The position numbers and the translations under genes are program-made. Of a stretch of 64,000 nt of DNA, positions 27,601 to 40,400 are shown one piece after another. The stretch is from Talinum fruticosum. Its lineage: Eukaryota > Streptophyta > Magnoliopsida > Caryophyllales > Talinaceae. Every line of letters starts with the position of its first letter. Positions within the stretch are counted from its first letter, which is position 1. The notes under the pieces were generated by a model. That model ran no database searches. It saw only the letters and a list, made by a program, of their open reading frames with translations, and was not told where the DNA came from. Where the stretch lies: NCBI GenBank assembly GCA_021018815.1, contig JAITYX010000077.1:1451501-1515500 (forward strand), given 5' to 3'.

Positions 27601-29549
27601 TGGAAAGGGATGGATGTACTCATCTTCAATACATGGCATTGGTGGATCCACACTGGAAAATCACAACCGTATGTTGTTTATTTCTCTACTTTAACTGAGT
27701 TCAATGGTAGCTCCTCGCCTACTTTGCAAGATAGATCCATAGGCATATAAATTTTTTTGGACGGAAAAGTAGATCTGATAAATGGGTCATTTAGTTTGGT
27801 TTTAAGTCAGATTAACTTTGGGTTAGATCAGTAAGATCTAGTCGCCGGTTTTTAATTTCGGGTAATGTTGTTCCGGTTGATTTTTAGTCCAATAAACTTG
27901 TCTTGCGAAGAGAAATAACTTTTGTGGAAAATGTTTAGGTTGGGTTGGGTTCAGCTAGGGTCATTTTTCGTTCTCCCTTCAACTTTGGAATTATTATTTC
28001 GGATGTCGAGTCAGATATAAGTTGCGTTTATTCAATTTGGATCACTTTTGCCAAGTTTATGTAGTGATCATTGAAAATTGGGGATTTCATGGATTCAAAA
28101 AACAATAGAAGAAAAAGAAAAAGAAAACGAAAGCTTGTGTCTTTAGGCTTACCTTACAAGGTGGATTAAGAACTATAGTATAATATTACACTTTAATTAG
28201 CAAGCTGAGTTGGATATTCTAGGCCAAATCGGTCTGCAATTTATTATATGCTTCTAGAGTATACGGTTTTAATTGTTAGATGTATGTCATATATTACCTT
28301 TTTAAATATAAATTTAATTATGTGACTTATGGGAGTATATGCTTCTAAAAGCGGTCGGTCTAAACGTGCCATTTTCATGAGTTAGCCATGACAACTCAAA
28401 GTCTAACTAACTAGATGGGTATCTAAACTTAACCACCATTGATTCATTTGTTAATCGAAGTCATTAAATGGAATTTAATTAAAGTGTCAAATAGTTAGGA
28501 GGAGTCTTTAATTCTCACATTACACAATAAATTGGTTGGTTGTGACATTGTAGATGGAACTTTATACAAGATGGGTCCAAAGTTTCCAAGGACATGGATC
28601 GTCTCACTGCCTTCTACAAAGGGATGACAACGTGGGCCAAATGGGTTGATGCCAATGTCAATCCCACCACAACTAAAGTTTTTTTCCAAGGGATTTCTCC
28701 CACTCATTATGAGTAAGTTTCATGCTTTCCCCTATACTTTTCTACAACTACTTGCCCCAAAATTTACACGGCAATGTATCCATTTTATTAGGTCTTTTCT
28801 ATTGTAGACCGTTGCTCTTTACAGATGCTAGTTGGTTCAACTGGTAATAGATTAACCTCTAGAAATAGTTGTCGAAGAATTAGATTCCGATCTTGCCTAT
28901 ATCAATGTTATTGCATCAGTTTACATGAAAGGATAAAAAATGTAGTCTTGTTGTGCATCTATGTACTTGGTACGCCCTGCCTTAGTTCACCATTTACCAA
29001 TGGTTAACTTTTCGGATGACAGGAAGCTCAAATGAATCAGGGCAAAGTTCGTAGTGACTGTTTTTTTAGCGTGTTTGTCGTTCTTCATTTACACACTGCT
29101 TTGCGCTAAAGGATTTTCAAAAGTATCAGTAATCAATTGCTAATTTATCAGTAGTCAAGAAGTATGAATACTAGAAATGCTAGAGAGCTTCTCATGTTGA
29201 ATGTGGTATGCTTGAACTTCCAACTAAAAGCATATGTTTTTTTTTCTTATGTAACAGTGCCACGGAGTGGAGAGGAGCAGCTCACAGTTGCAGAGGAGAA
29301 GCAGAACCGCTCTCGGGGTCAACATACCCTGGAGGTTCACCTCCTGCAGCTGATATAGTGAGGAAAGTACTCATGTCAATGAAAACCCCGGTTTACCTGC
29401 TCGATATAACCACCCTATCACAGCTAAGGAAAGATGCTCATCCCGAGACATACAGTGGGAACCACTCGGGCACAGACTGCAGCCATTGGTGCCTCCCTGG
29501 ATTGCCAGACACCTGGAATCAGCTTCTATACGCTGCTCTAACAATGTGA
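23349..29549 (+). CDS. TBL: Trichome birefringence-like (TBL/PMR5) polysaccharide O-acetyltransferase
   Basis: TBL proteins act in the Golgi and transfer acetyl groups to xylan, mannan, pectin or xyloglucan. Five exons with GT/AG borders: 23349-23653, 23843-24014, 27493-27668, 28554-28712, 29258-29549 (TGA), giving 367 residues with no frame break. Residues 1-25 form a hydrophobic signal or anchor ([15 protein letters not shown]). The Cys-rich PMR5N domain runs from about 45 to 101 ([30 protein letters not shown]). The PC-esterase part has the GDS motif at 121-123, so Ser123 is the likely nucleophile, and the DxxH motif DCSH at 344-347. The start is the first ATG after the TATA box. Introns are 189, 3478, 885 and 545 bp, and the second holds a (TAA)18 tract. 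The [20 protein letters not shown] ending places it in the PMR5/TBL36-43-like group. The exact member and polymer cannot be told. It converges with the IPGA1-like gene. Confidence 0.93.
24639..24693. repeat. (TAA)18 microsatellite in TBL intron 2
   Basis: Fifty-five bases of uninterrupted TAA units inside the 3.5 kb second intron. Confidence 0.95.
27770..28064. mobile_element. Diverged hAT-type MITE in TBL intron 3
   Basis: It starts TAGATCTGATAAATGGGTC and ends CACTTTTGCCAAGTTTA, inverted versions of one another with several changes. The interior is rich in GGTTGGGTT and GGTTTTTAATTTCGGG words. It shares a CTTGTCTTGC(G/A)AAGA block with the copy at 35286. No target duplication is left. Confidence 0.55.
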
Positions 29550-32015
29550 TTATCCATACTCAGTCTCTGAACAAAGTCTTTTGTTCTGTCTTCATTTCTG
29601 TTTCAAGTTGATTCATTTTAGATTCATTCAAGGTAGTAAAAAGAAAAATGGCATTTGAAAAAGAATATGTTCATGTTTTTTTTTCTTTTTCGCATTTAGT
29701 AGTTCAGAATAATGAGGCCAAAGATCTCTTGTAAAGTAGTTGATTTTCTTAGCTCGATGTGTCGCTCTCAAATGATGAGTGACAACCACTTATGTGCATA
29801 TTGATGTATGTTGAATGTCTCAAAAATGCAATACAGAAATCCTCTCATTTTATTCCCAGTTTACCATCAGAGTGCTCCTGTCATGTATATTATCTTCAAA
29901 ACAGTTAAATTTCATCATTTCAAGCATCCGGGTATCTCCCTCACATTCCACACCTATGTTACAGGGACTTGGCTACAACTGTCCATCATGGAAGCATATC
30001 TAGGTATTGCTCAGCATTTCTGAAAAACTCGTATTTTTCGGTTTAAAATGATGGGTAGGATCCACACATATTTGGGGTGAACTTAAATTGAGTAACATAG
30101 CTGATCATCACCCCAGATCACTATGTGCAACTAGCTATAATGCCCTATTTAAAGCCGTGACTATCTGGTGCTTACTCCAATAGTTTTAACTCAAAGTTAA
30201 TCACAAAAATCATTCACAATAATATCAAAATATCGAGAACTGATATTGGAAAGTTCACTTATATACCATCATCATCATCACTAACTTCTATCACCTGATC
30301 ACATCAGAACACCATCCCTTTCTTGTGCTCGAATTTATAGTTATGGTCGTCATCATCATCATCACCACCATACTCTTTGGGACCACTACTCTATGGACTA
30401 TCTTCAAATGGGATTTTTCATTTCTCTTGCAGTTTAAATCGAGGAAACACAACCAATGGAGGAGGTCTAAAAGCATAGTACCTGTCTGTTGGTCAATTCT
30501 GCACATGTTCATATACTTCAGGCTTCTCATTGAGAGTGTGTGATCCTCTCTTCATAAGTTTTGACCTAACGTAACACTTGTAGATAGCCAAATAAGACCT
30601 GAATCAGTGGGTAGCCGCCCAGCATACTTGCTCAAGACAAATCCAAATACCAACCGAAAATAAGATGTAGGATCCAGTCTTCTCAAATAAAGGTGAATTA
30701 GACTTCCTCACTTCTGTATAACAGACTCCTGTAAGTATGACTGTACAAAGCTGACGGGTCTAAAGAATTTCCTTGCTGATATCATGTGTAAATCCAGTAC
30801 AGATTGTGTCGTATTAAGGACAGAGTTTGTATTGGCATTGATTTATATAAGATCAAAGTTTCTTCTCAAAAACAGAATACAAATAAAGGGAACAGGAAGA
30901 AACTATGTCAGAGCTTCTACCGGCTGGTGACTCAAGTTTATTCATTTATGGGGAGAATTTAATTACATTATCAGCATCTCACCGGAAATGAACATGGCAG
31001 TTTCTTTCTACAACTGACATTAAGACAATAGAATCAACATTTGCATAACAGTATGAACAATTGTGAGTTTGTGGGACAGATAAATGTATTCATATAGAGA
31101 CAGTTACTCCCGTATCTAATGATAAGCAAACAAAAAATAAAAATATCCGAGTGGAGACAATTGGACACACAGTAAGCTGATTCCGTTCTCCAATAATTGC
31201 CTTTTTGGTTGTTTCTCATCGCTTGCCCTTGATCGAAGCATTCCCTCAGATGAAAAAACTGAAGAAGCTGAGGTACCCTGGTATTTTGACAATATATTAC
31301 ACTTTGCTTGAGTCCACATGGTGGTTTATACAAGGAATCCTTTCTGGGTTATACTTTGAGAGCTCATCAACTTCAAGGGATGAGGCCATCATTGATTTTG
31401 TTATGCATTACTGCCTTCCAGCCTCTGTTCGTGGTTTTGAAGAAGCCCTTCATCAAGGAAAAAAAAGTGCAGCTAGTTGAGATCGTATCAATTGCTTGTG
31501 AAGTGGGTTGTTTTCAACTTGCTTACAGTTAGCCCTCTTGGAGAGAAAATTCTCAATTAACAATGAAAGAGGCTGGGGTTGGGATTTTTCATGCACTATC
31601 TCTTCATTGTCGGGTTCACTTATGGCCAACGAGTGGTATGCTTTGTTCAAGCACATAGGGTAAGCTTGACACTTCACAGAATTCATTTCGAGTACATTTT
31701 CGAGTTCCTTTTCCTTTCTGATCAAACTAAAAGAAGAAACATAGAACCCAAATCATGTCGATTTAAAGTAGATGAGTTGTGAGAATGAAGAATTTGACGC
31801 AGAGAAAAAGCCCCGATGTTTCTAGCATTGCACTCGACCAAAAAATACTCATAATTAGATTAACACATGAGCAGAAAACAATGGAGTACTTCCATTATCC
31901 CTTTTCACAAACATGATATTTTCTATATGTCTTTATTTACAACAACAAAAGAATCATCCAGGTCGAATTAATTTAGCTAGTTCTGGAGCTGCCATTGCTA
32001 CGCATCAAGTTTTCC
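29550..32015. other. Intergenic stretch between convergent TBL and IPGA1-like genes
   Basis: It contains the 3' ends of both genes and no gene I can support. There is a short CAT-rich patch around 30267-30365. Frames between about 31205 and 31725 look partly coding but are broken in every reading and were not assigned. Confidence 0.6.
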
Positions 32016-35000
32016 CTAGCAGGACATGGACCGTGGCACCAGCCTCTGTGACTGCTGTTGGTTTTGGCACTGTATGTGACCGGACCGTGCTTTGTCTCTC
32101 AGCTCCTCGAATGCCCTCATCGTCTCTATGTCAAAACCTCCTGCAAACTGGCCCGATACCCCGCCCCAAAAAAGGAAAACAAAGACCAGAATAACATTGT
32201 TGTAAGCAGACTTTAGATTTTTATGGAACATAATAATTTCGAGCAATCTGTAGTAGTACTTAAAACATGCTAGTTGCCTAGATCTGATGCCTAAACTAAA
32301 CATCAATCAGTGCTTCATGCTTGTAACTGAGCCTGAACAACATAGATAAAACTATGAATATCGAGTAATGATGAGCCTCAAAGCAAGGTCATTGAATTCA
32401 CCTGATGTACCCTGAATGCAAACCGAACACCTTGAACTATCAGCTCTTCTTCCTCGGGACAACTACCCACTGCTTCAAGCTCTGCAGATACTCTTTTCAT
32501 GAATTTCATTGCTAATTTTACTGATGCCAGCTTGATCTGCAAAGTACAAACAGCTGAAAGCTGTTATTGATACAATCATGACTTGCAGAAAGTAATGCCC
32601 AGTTGTTTGGTTCATATTCAAGTGAGCTTGGGAAACGGGAATGGAGGTACATTTATTCCTGTTACTTTGCAGCAGCTATCCAGTAAATGCTCAAATCATA
32701 TCTACCAGCTGTACTTTGCCTAACCTTCTTATTCTTAGTGTTTGCCTTAGTCAAGATGTAATTACAGGTCAATCTATAAATATACCCAATTCCACCATCG
32801 CTTGGACCGTGATATGAGATTTTTGTTCCCGAATGCAATTCCTTCCTAATCCAAAACAATTTAGATCACCTTTCAATTCAATCAAACTAGCCATATTGCT
32901 TCACCTATCAAAATAGGATGTAGACAGGAAAATTTAATTGAAAAAAGTAAATTAATTCTTACATTAAAATTACATCTTTTGCACATCCTTCTGGCCATTT
33001 CTTGAAATTTTAATATAACTAGTTTTTGTTAGTAAGAAAAACACATTTGCTTTTAGAATTGAGGTATTAATTCGGACATGAAGAAAAAGGTTTAGTTTAA
33101 CTCAAGCGAGTTTTCACAACTAGTTGGCGAGGCCTCTTTGCTTGCGGGATAATGTTGCATATCTCGGAAAATATGCTAGGCAGAGATCTAGGTTGGGTGG
33201 TTATTTCATAATAAATTTCAATCATATATAGTGGTGTAACAACCGCTCCCCCCCAATCCTTCCCAAATAAGAGTAGCCCCCTTTCCATGTTTCCTTTTTC
33301 CAGTCATTTGCACAAAAGACAAGGGCAAAGGCCCTAATGAGAAACCAAACAAATCTGACAAATAAAATATAGTCTCAAGCTATACTTATTTAAACCATTC
33401 TTTCCACATGGACCAGAAATCATTTCAACCAAGAACATGCAAAACTTTCAATAAACACTTGGATGGACACCCATTACCAAACACTCAGTCGCCGAGTTTA
33501 TCGAAGGTCCCAGCAATGACCCATGAGCCCATAATGCCTAATTAATCTCAACTTGTTTCCCTCCATCTTATTTCTTTCATGTTTATTCTCCCAAAAAAGG
33601 ATCCAAGAAACTTTCAAGATCTGGTCTCTAGCGAGGAAGGATCCTCATTCCATATTTTTAATAGTCTAGGGATTCATAAAAGGTCAACCAAACCCCTAGA
33701 AGAATCTGATACTGCTATACTTTACTTAAAGTCAAGAAAACAACAAGGAACCAGACGATTACATTACAATTTATCTGGGATTTCCCATATGCGCATGCAA
33801 TGGCAAGCACGGGCATATGTAGCTAAGGGAGGCATATTATAATCCTTCTGTCCCCTTTCGTCATTTAGCTGTGCATTGTTTACATTAGGCGAGAAATGAC
33901 CCTTCTAGGATTCAATTAAATAAAATTTTTGCACACCATCCCTAGGTCGGAACCTCAGATATTCGTTTGTTTATGTTTTCTTTAAAGAAAAGTGAGGAAA
34001 GAGCATCTCTGCATTTTCTTTTGTTTTCATGTGCAAGGAGATACCAACATTCTATTTGTCCAAGTCATGCATCAGAAAGTCAGGAACAAAGGGAGGGATT
34101 CTCCCACCCAAGTGCAAAGCCAGCCATAAATAGTGCGTCCCGAGTTAGGGTATTGGCTACCCATTTTAGCCTCCTTTCTAGCATACGAGGTCTCTTGTTT
34201 TATTTTTTTGGGGGGAGTGGGAGAGCAAATGAAGTACAAAGATTGAGATTGATGTAGGAGATTTAAACCCAAGTCCCCAGTAACAGTTCACAACCTTACA
34301 AATTGAGATAACTAACACCCGCAATATACAAGGACGGAAAAACAATTAAACATCAAACTTACAACATGCATCTCCACCTCTAATGAACCAATTATAGGTA
34401 TATAAATGTTCTCAACTTTTTTTTTATTGAAAGGGGATGTATGAAGGAAGATTAAATCACCTGGCTAACAAATCCAGTATCAAGCATCCAATCAACCGGA
34501 ATGTGAAAGGACTTGAATCGATTAGTGGCTGATTCCCTCAACCGCGAGAGATTATAAGCCCCATGCTCTAGTCTGTTCAATTATACCCCAAATACAATTA
34601 GCACAAAACTGAATATATTCATAGAAATGTAACTCAATAAGATCAGTATGCAGCCATACTTCTCCAGCAGGGCTTGCATTTTCTTGAGGGCCAATGCACA
34701 AGGCTGGCGAGCATCATCCCTAAAGGATGATGCCTCAGACTCGAGCTTCTTCAGATCGGAATACTCAAATGCCGCCTCCCTCAAGGCATCAGCCTTTTGC
34801 TCTGGCCAGTTGAAGTGTTTTAGAACTGCCCTCTCATCAACCTGAACATGATTTTCTAGCTTCATAATTACCCGAAGAAACAAAGCTTTTAAGATTCATT
34901 ACCTCCACTGAGATCAGAAACATACCAAGTAAGAAAGTTCATCATCAAGCCATTTCACAAAGGAAACCACATCTTCAATATCTGCAAAAGCTGCTGTCTC

Positions 35001-37452
35001 GACCTCCTTTATCAAAAACCAAATGAATTCTCCTTGTGTCTCAACATCTGTCTTAATCTATCAATCACAGCACCAAAAGATCTGTTTAAGGATCGGAAAC
35101 TAATAGGTAGTGATTAGTGACAAATATAATGATCTAATAAAATCCAAAGTTCCATACCACTCTTTAAAAAAGTGGTACTAATCAATAGCAATTGTCAGAA
35201 CTGCCAAAACAACACTTTTGATATGATCGAATCAGTTCTAAATCAACTTTACTCATCAATCATTATATACCTACTCTTGTAAAGGTAGACCTGGCAAAGC
35301 ACTCATTCCGATCTTAGATTAGGTTAATTTTGGACCGGGATATGTTCAAATCGATGAGATTCAGTTCAATTTAGGTTTATTGTTCGGGAAGTGATTATTT
35401 TTGGTTCGGATTGACTTTTGTTCTATTAACCTTGTCTTGCAAAGACAACTATTTTAGAAGAAAATTTCAGATCAGCTAACTTATTCCAAGTGTTGAGTAT
35501 GAGTTTAGGTTATTTGATTCGAGTTTCAAATCTCATATCAATTTTTCCATAACTACAATAGCAATTGCAAACCAAGTGCTCATGTCATTTAAATTGAAGT
35601 GTTCTTTTGGTTGAGAAACACTAATAGTAGATAATATTATCAGATTCCATCATCCATTGTAAAATTAGGACAATGTCATCGTTGAAAACATAGCTTGCCT
35701 CTTAATATCTATACAGCATACTCCCCATCAGTTGAATTAGACCAAAAAATGTTTGGTTATGGATAGGGATGTTGACAACCATGTTAATTAAATATGCCTA
35801 ATTTTCAATATGTGGCACACAAATTATTATACAATAAAGTTGTAAAGTACATCATACACTCAGAATGATGTGAAATTTTATTCTAAATACATCAACCCAG
35901 CACCTAAAAGATAAATCTAAAAACCCAAATCAAATAAAATTCCAGAGTTATTTTATTTAGTTCATGGGTTGATATTTTCTCAATTTACTAATATTATTCT
36001 TTGAATAAATCTAATGACATGGAACAATAATTAAGCAAATCTAATCAAAAAAACAATCCAATTCCAATGGATAATTCAAAACAAAAGACAAAAGCAGCAG
36101 AAAACCTTTTCAGAAAATCATTTCAAATCCAAAGTAACAGTGAAATGGAAGCTAAAATTAACAAAATACAGAGAAAAAAAGACGAGGGAAAAGACAAGTA
36201 CAGCCTCAAGTCTTGTCAATATGAATTAGAAAGAAATGACTCAGGAAAAAGGAAAAAAAAAGCAACAAAAAGCGCACTCACACTCACAGTGGCAAAGCTG
36301 TAAATAAATCAAAAACCTAACGTACTCCAAGCAGCAGGGGAAGGGAGGAGAGAGATTGGGAGGAGGAAAAACTCACAGCGAGCAAGTAAGCCGATCGATT
36401 CTCAATCTCCCCGACGAGGTCCCTAGTGCTCGCCGCCGTGACCTCCGCCGTTGAAGAGCCGGGTTCTCGCCGGGAGTCCCTCCGCATAAGCGAATGATAG
36501 AACTCCACCACCTCCGGCACTCTCTTCACCTTCGCCGTCACCGCCTTCATTCCCGTTGGTGGAGGCGGCGGCGGTGGAGGTGGAACCGGCGCCTTCTGTC
36601 GCGGCGGCGGTGGCGGCGGTGGTGCGGATTTCACGGTGGTGCTTTCTATGGAGTTTCGGCCGTTGGAAGAAGATGGAGTGGAGAGAGATTCCGGCGATGA
36701 ACATTTCGTTGGTGGAGGTTTCGGAACCCTAGGAGCTCGAGATCGGACAACAATGGAGGACAATGCAGGAGCAGAATCGGAAGTTCCAGGAATCTCGTCG
36801 GAAGAGCCACACCGCGAAATCCTCGGCCTTTCGACCTCAACCGCCGGCGTCTCCACCGGCGGCTTGGCCGGCTTCCTCAAACTCAAATAACTCTTAAGCA
36901 GATTCGATTTCCCGGAAACCTCAATCAAGCCTTGCAATCTCTGCGACGAAGACAAACTCTCAACCTCCGCTCGCAACTCCGCAATCTTGGCGTCTCTCTC
37001 CCTCCTCTCCACCTCCACCCTTTCTCTCATCAACTCCCCTCACGAACCAGCTTCTCATTCTCCTCCTCAAGCTCCACAACCCTATTCGACAGTCGCTCAA
37101 TCTCCTCATCCTTAGCGAAGATCTCCGCCTCGAGGAGAGGAACAATAGCGGCAGATTCTCGCCGGAGTTTCTGCTCAAGGAGCTCCGTCCTGAGGCGCGA
37201 CTCACGGTCGCGGAGTTCCTCGACGAGCTTAAGGAGGTCGGAGACATCCGGGGGCGAGGCTGGACCTGGGCGGAGGCGCGTGGGAAGTAGACGCCGAAGG
37301 AGCGGTTGAAGACGGTGGATTTGTTGGAGGTCTTTCCGGCGGACCTCGGCGACGGAGAGGGTGGCTTCGCCGGCGGTGGAGGGGTTTTTCCGGCTTGGGG
37401 TTAGTGGGGGCTTTTGTAGGCCCATTGCCATCTTCACCTTTCCGGCCACCAT
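32016..37452 (-). CDS. IPGA1: IPGA1 / CHUP1-like proline-rich coiled-coil protein, one frame break
   Basis: IPGA1 is a microtubule-associated CHUP1 relative that shapes anisotropic growth in Arabidopsis. Six exons on the minus strand: 36377-37452, 34926-35057, 34660-34841, 34461-34572, 32402-32536, 32016-32147 (TAG). All borders and phases fit. The start MVAGKVKMAMG matches the family start. Residues about 71-138 form a heptad-rich coiled coil. A proline tract (PPPPPPPRQKAPVPPPPP) and VPEVVEFYHSLMRRDSRR follow. The conserved C-terminal domain includes IENRSAYLLA, VKWLDDELSYLVDERAV, FNWPEQKADALREAAF, VDWMLDTGF, SVKLAMKFMKRVSAELEA and RVHQFAGGFDIETMRAFEEL. With the break repaired the length is about 589 residues, near the family's size. 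The break is at plus-strand C run 37036-37039: a fifth base joins REG to ELMRERVEVERRER. Both halves are well conserved, so sequence error is likelier than a pseudogene. Confidence 0.93.
35286..35570. mobile_element. hAT-type MITE copy in IPGA1-like intron 1, right end unclear
   Basis: It starts TAGACCTGGCAAAGCAC, as the element at 12373 does, and shares a CTTGTCTTGCAAAGA block with the element at 27770. The right inverted repeat and a target duplication could not be made out, so the end is approximate. Confidence 0.5.
37036..37039 (-). other. Frame break 3: four-base C (minus G) run in IPGA1-like exon 1
   Basis: On the minus strand CGT GAG GGG AGT TGA stops the frame. One more G gives CGT GAG GGG GAG TTG ATG AGA and carries on into the second half of the coiled coil. 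The exon is 1076 nt as written, one short of a phase-0 end at its donor. Confidence 0.85.
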
Positions 37453-40400
37453 ATCTCTTGCTTCCTTCTCTGTCTACAGTGAGAATGTGGGTCAAGGGTT
37501 TTGCAGAGAGAGAAAGACTAGAGAGAGAGTGAGGAGGGAAGAAGAAAGGGTGGCGCTGGTATTTTCTGGGTTGGGATCTCAAAAATGAAAGAGAAAGAAG
37601 AAACGGGAAGGGAAGGGATTAAAAGGAAGGAAGGGGTTTCGAATTAAAGGTTGCCGCGTTATAACAGTCTACTAGTCAACCGTTATCAATTTCTGTTTCT
37701 CTCTTTTTTTAAATAAAAAAAGAAAAAGTATTAATATTATGAGTCACTTTGCTTTAGGCTCCACCTACACGAGTAGATTTGGGACAACTTCAATACACCA
37801 ATTTTCAAAATCAAATCCAAGGAATGATAGGAAATTTTATCAATTTATATATAGAAATTTAAATTTATGCTTGTAAATGAGAAAATTATATTGTTGGACT
37901 GATTTTTTTTTTTAACGGTTTATAAATGTCGCCCTTAAGGCGATGGATAAGAACCATCATAATTTATTTTTATAGAATTTTTCATATTTTTATTTAATAT
38001 TTTTATACATAAGATATGGACGTTATTGTTTTCCAAAATAAAAAAATAAATATCATTTAAAATATCGTGCTCGTTTGAAATAGGTTATATTTTTCTTAAC
38101 TTTATTTTACATTAATCTTATGACTAATTTATAATTTCTTATAGCGTAAAGTTGTTTCTTACGGTTAAAAGAACCACAGTTTACTCTTTGATATTTTCAA
38201 CGTTTTCTTTGGGACTCTATATACTCGATAAGAGTATTGGTGAAGATTGAAGGATTCTTTCTTCCCATTCGATGGGCCACAAATCTTAAAATCTAGTACA
38301 TGTGAATGAACGCTAGTTTTGTTGTACAAGGTCAAATATTCAATTATGTTTGGATATCAAGAATCGATCAAGTAGCATTTTTCGAAGCATTAAACAAAAT
38401 TTGATAATAATATTGATGTTCGTAAAATTTACATAATGGCATACGACAATGTCATAAAAAGGCGTATGAAGGAATTTGTTATTTATCTTTAAGAGGTCGG
38501 GAAAATAGAACTTATCAAAATAAAGCAAACTATGTTGAAATACTCTTAAATTATGAGTGTTGCCTTTCAATTAGAAATTAATATAAATAGTCTTTTCGAA
38601 CGAGCATACAACCAACACATTTCATATCTTCATTTCATTTATGGTCTTGAAATGCCTTAGCATTTGGGCGTTACTTATATGCAAGCCTCTTTTTAATTAA
38701 GCAATTTCGACAATCTTGTCAAGATTAGATTTGAAATTAAGGTAAAATAGAAAGCATCCTTGGCCAACACAATGTCATTAGGTACAACATTGTCTCATTT
38801 CATGTTGATGGATACATCGACCTCTTCTTTGGCCAGGGGGATTAATCTTGGCAACTTTGGTGCTATACAAAAACTTCATATGACTCGAAATGATCTCGAC
38901 TTAATCATGTGATTCTTAACACTTGAGCTTGATATCGCTATTGACTATTGAGTTTTTACCTTTTCCACGTACACAAACGGTGCATATACACATGTAAAGT
39001 CAGTAATCAGACAAAGTCCATATATATGTTGTCATATAGTAATAAAAAACTTTAGAGTTGATTCTCGATATGAAACATTAATTGGATGAGCATGCAATTC
39101 ATCTTTTCATCTAGTACAAGCCCTCACAGGCCCCAAAAGAGTTCACTGTATATGTGGATGTGATATTTGAGTGGATGTAGGGCATTGTGAACCCTCAAAA
39201 ACTATACAAAAATGTGAATCCTGGTCACCAACATTGTGAATATGTACCAGCAGTAGCAGAGCATTGTTGGTTAGCTTGATTAGGACTCAGGTGAACCCAC
39301 TAATTAGGTGATTGCCCTACCTCTTACTCAATACGAGGGAGGAGGATATAATACAACTGTACCGTTGACACCATTGTCTGATGCCCGTATGACGAAATAT
39401 GTTAAATTTTATGTACGTCGAGTATTAAATAAAAGAGTAAGGCATAAAAACCTAACTTTTCAAACTGGAAATTAATTGGTAATGGTTGGATTATAATTCA
39501 TAAACTTATAACATACGTTAAAAGACTACTAATTTGTAAATTCAGCAAAATATATCGTTCTCTCAAAAGTATATATTTTTAAAAAGACTCTTAATTAAAA
39601 GTATATAGACCTGAAAATATGATATCCACAGTTCATATTGTATAGTGTAGTGGATGGGATTGGCTATACTCTACCTTTTTGAGCTATATAGCTAATGAAC
39701 TCTCTTGTGCAATTTGGAATAATGTTCTCTCCTTCTTTTACAAATTGAATAGGTTTAAATATCGATGAAATTTAAACACACAGATTTCTAAATAACTTAA
39801 ACTTTACTGATTTAGCTAACTGATACCCAAATTACCTTATGAGTTTTATGAATTTTTGAAAATTTCAGTAACCATTTTAATAGTTTTATGGATCATTTAA
39901 ATTTTATATAGAATTTTTCGACTAATAGTAGGCAAGGACACTGTAAACCCAATATTATGTGTCTACTATAGTACATATAGACAATTATATTAGTTGTAAC
40001 ATAGATAGATATAGATGTTGATGTTTTTCTGTGATACGGATATGATTTTATGGACCAAGAGCATTTGGCTCAACTAATGCAAGGGTTATATATTCCCATT
40101 CTCGATGTTAAGGTCTAAATTTTGGTGGCCACAATTTCGTTAGGTAAAATTGTGGTTAAAAAGCTTGTTATGAATCTGGTGATAGAACTTGACATATGTT
40201 GGGTTTAATCCAGTTATTGTCATCAAACTGTCTCTTAACTATAAAGTTCTTAAATTAACTTTAAGAATAAACATCCATACAATTTAGTAATATAGATATT
40301 ATCATCAATCGATTTAAGTTAAACTATTCTTAACAAGAATGAACATATAGCTTTGGGAATTTTAGAAAGAGCTTTGAAATTTTTGGTAAAATTAACCATT

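Noticed and set aside
31205..31725. Partly coding-like frames between TBL and the IPGA1-like gene, one reading similar in tone to a retroelement polyprotein (TEEAEVPWYFDNILHFA).
   Set aside because: Every frame is interrupted within a short distance and no ordered set of family motifs could be followed, so no call is justified.
36423..37588. Several long frames on both strands over the first IPGA1-like exon.
   Set aside because: They are shadows of the GC-rich, proline- and serine-rich coding exon. Only the frame giving the coiled coil and the CHUP1-type domain fits the family.
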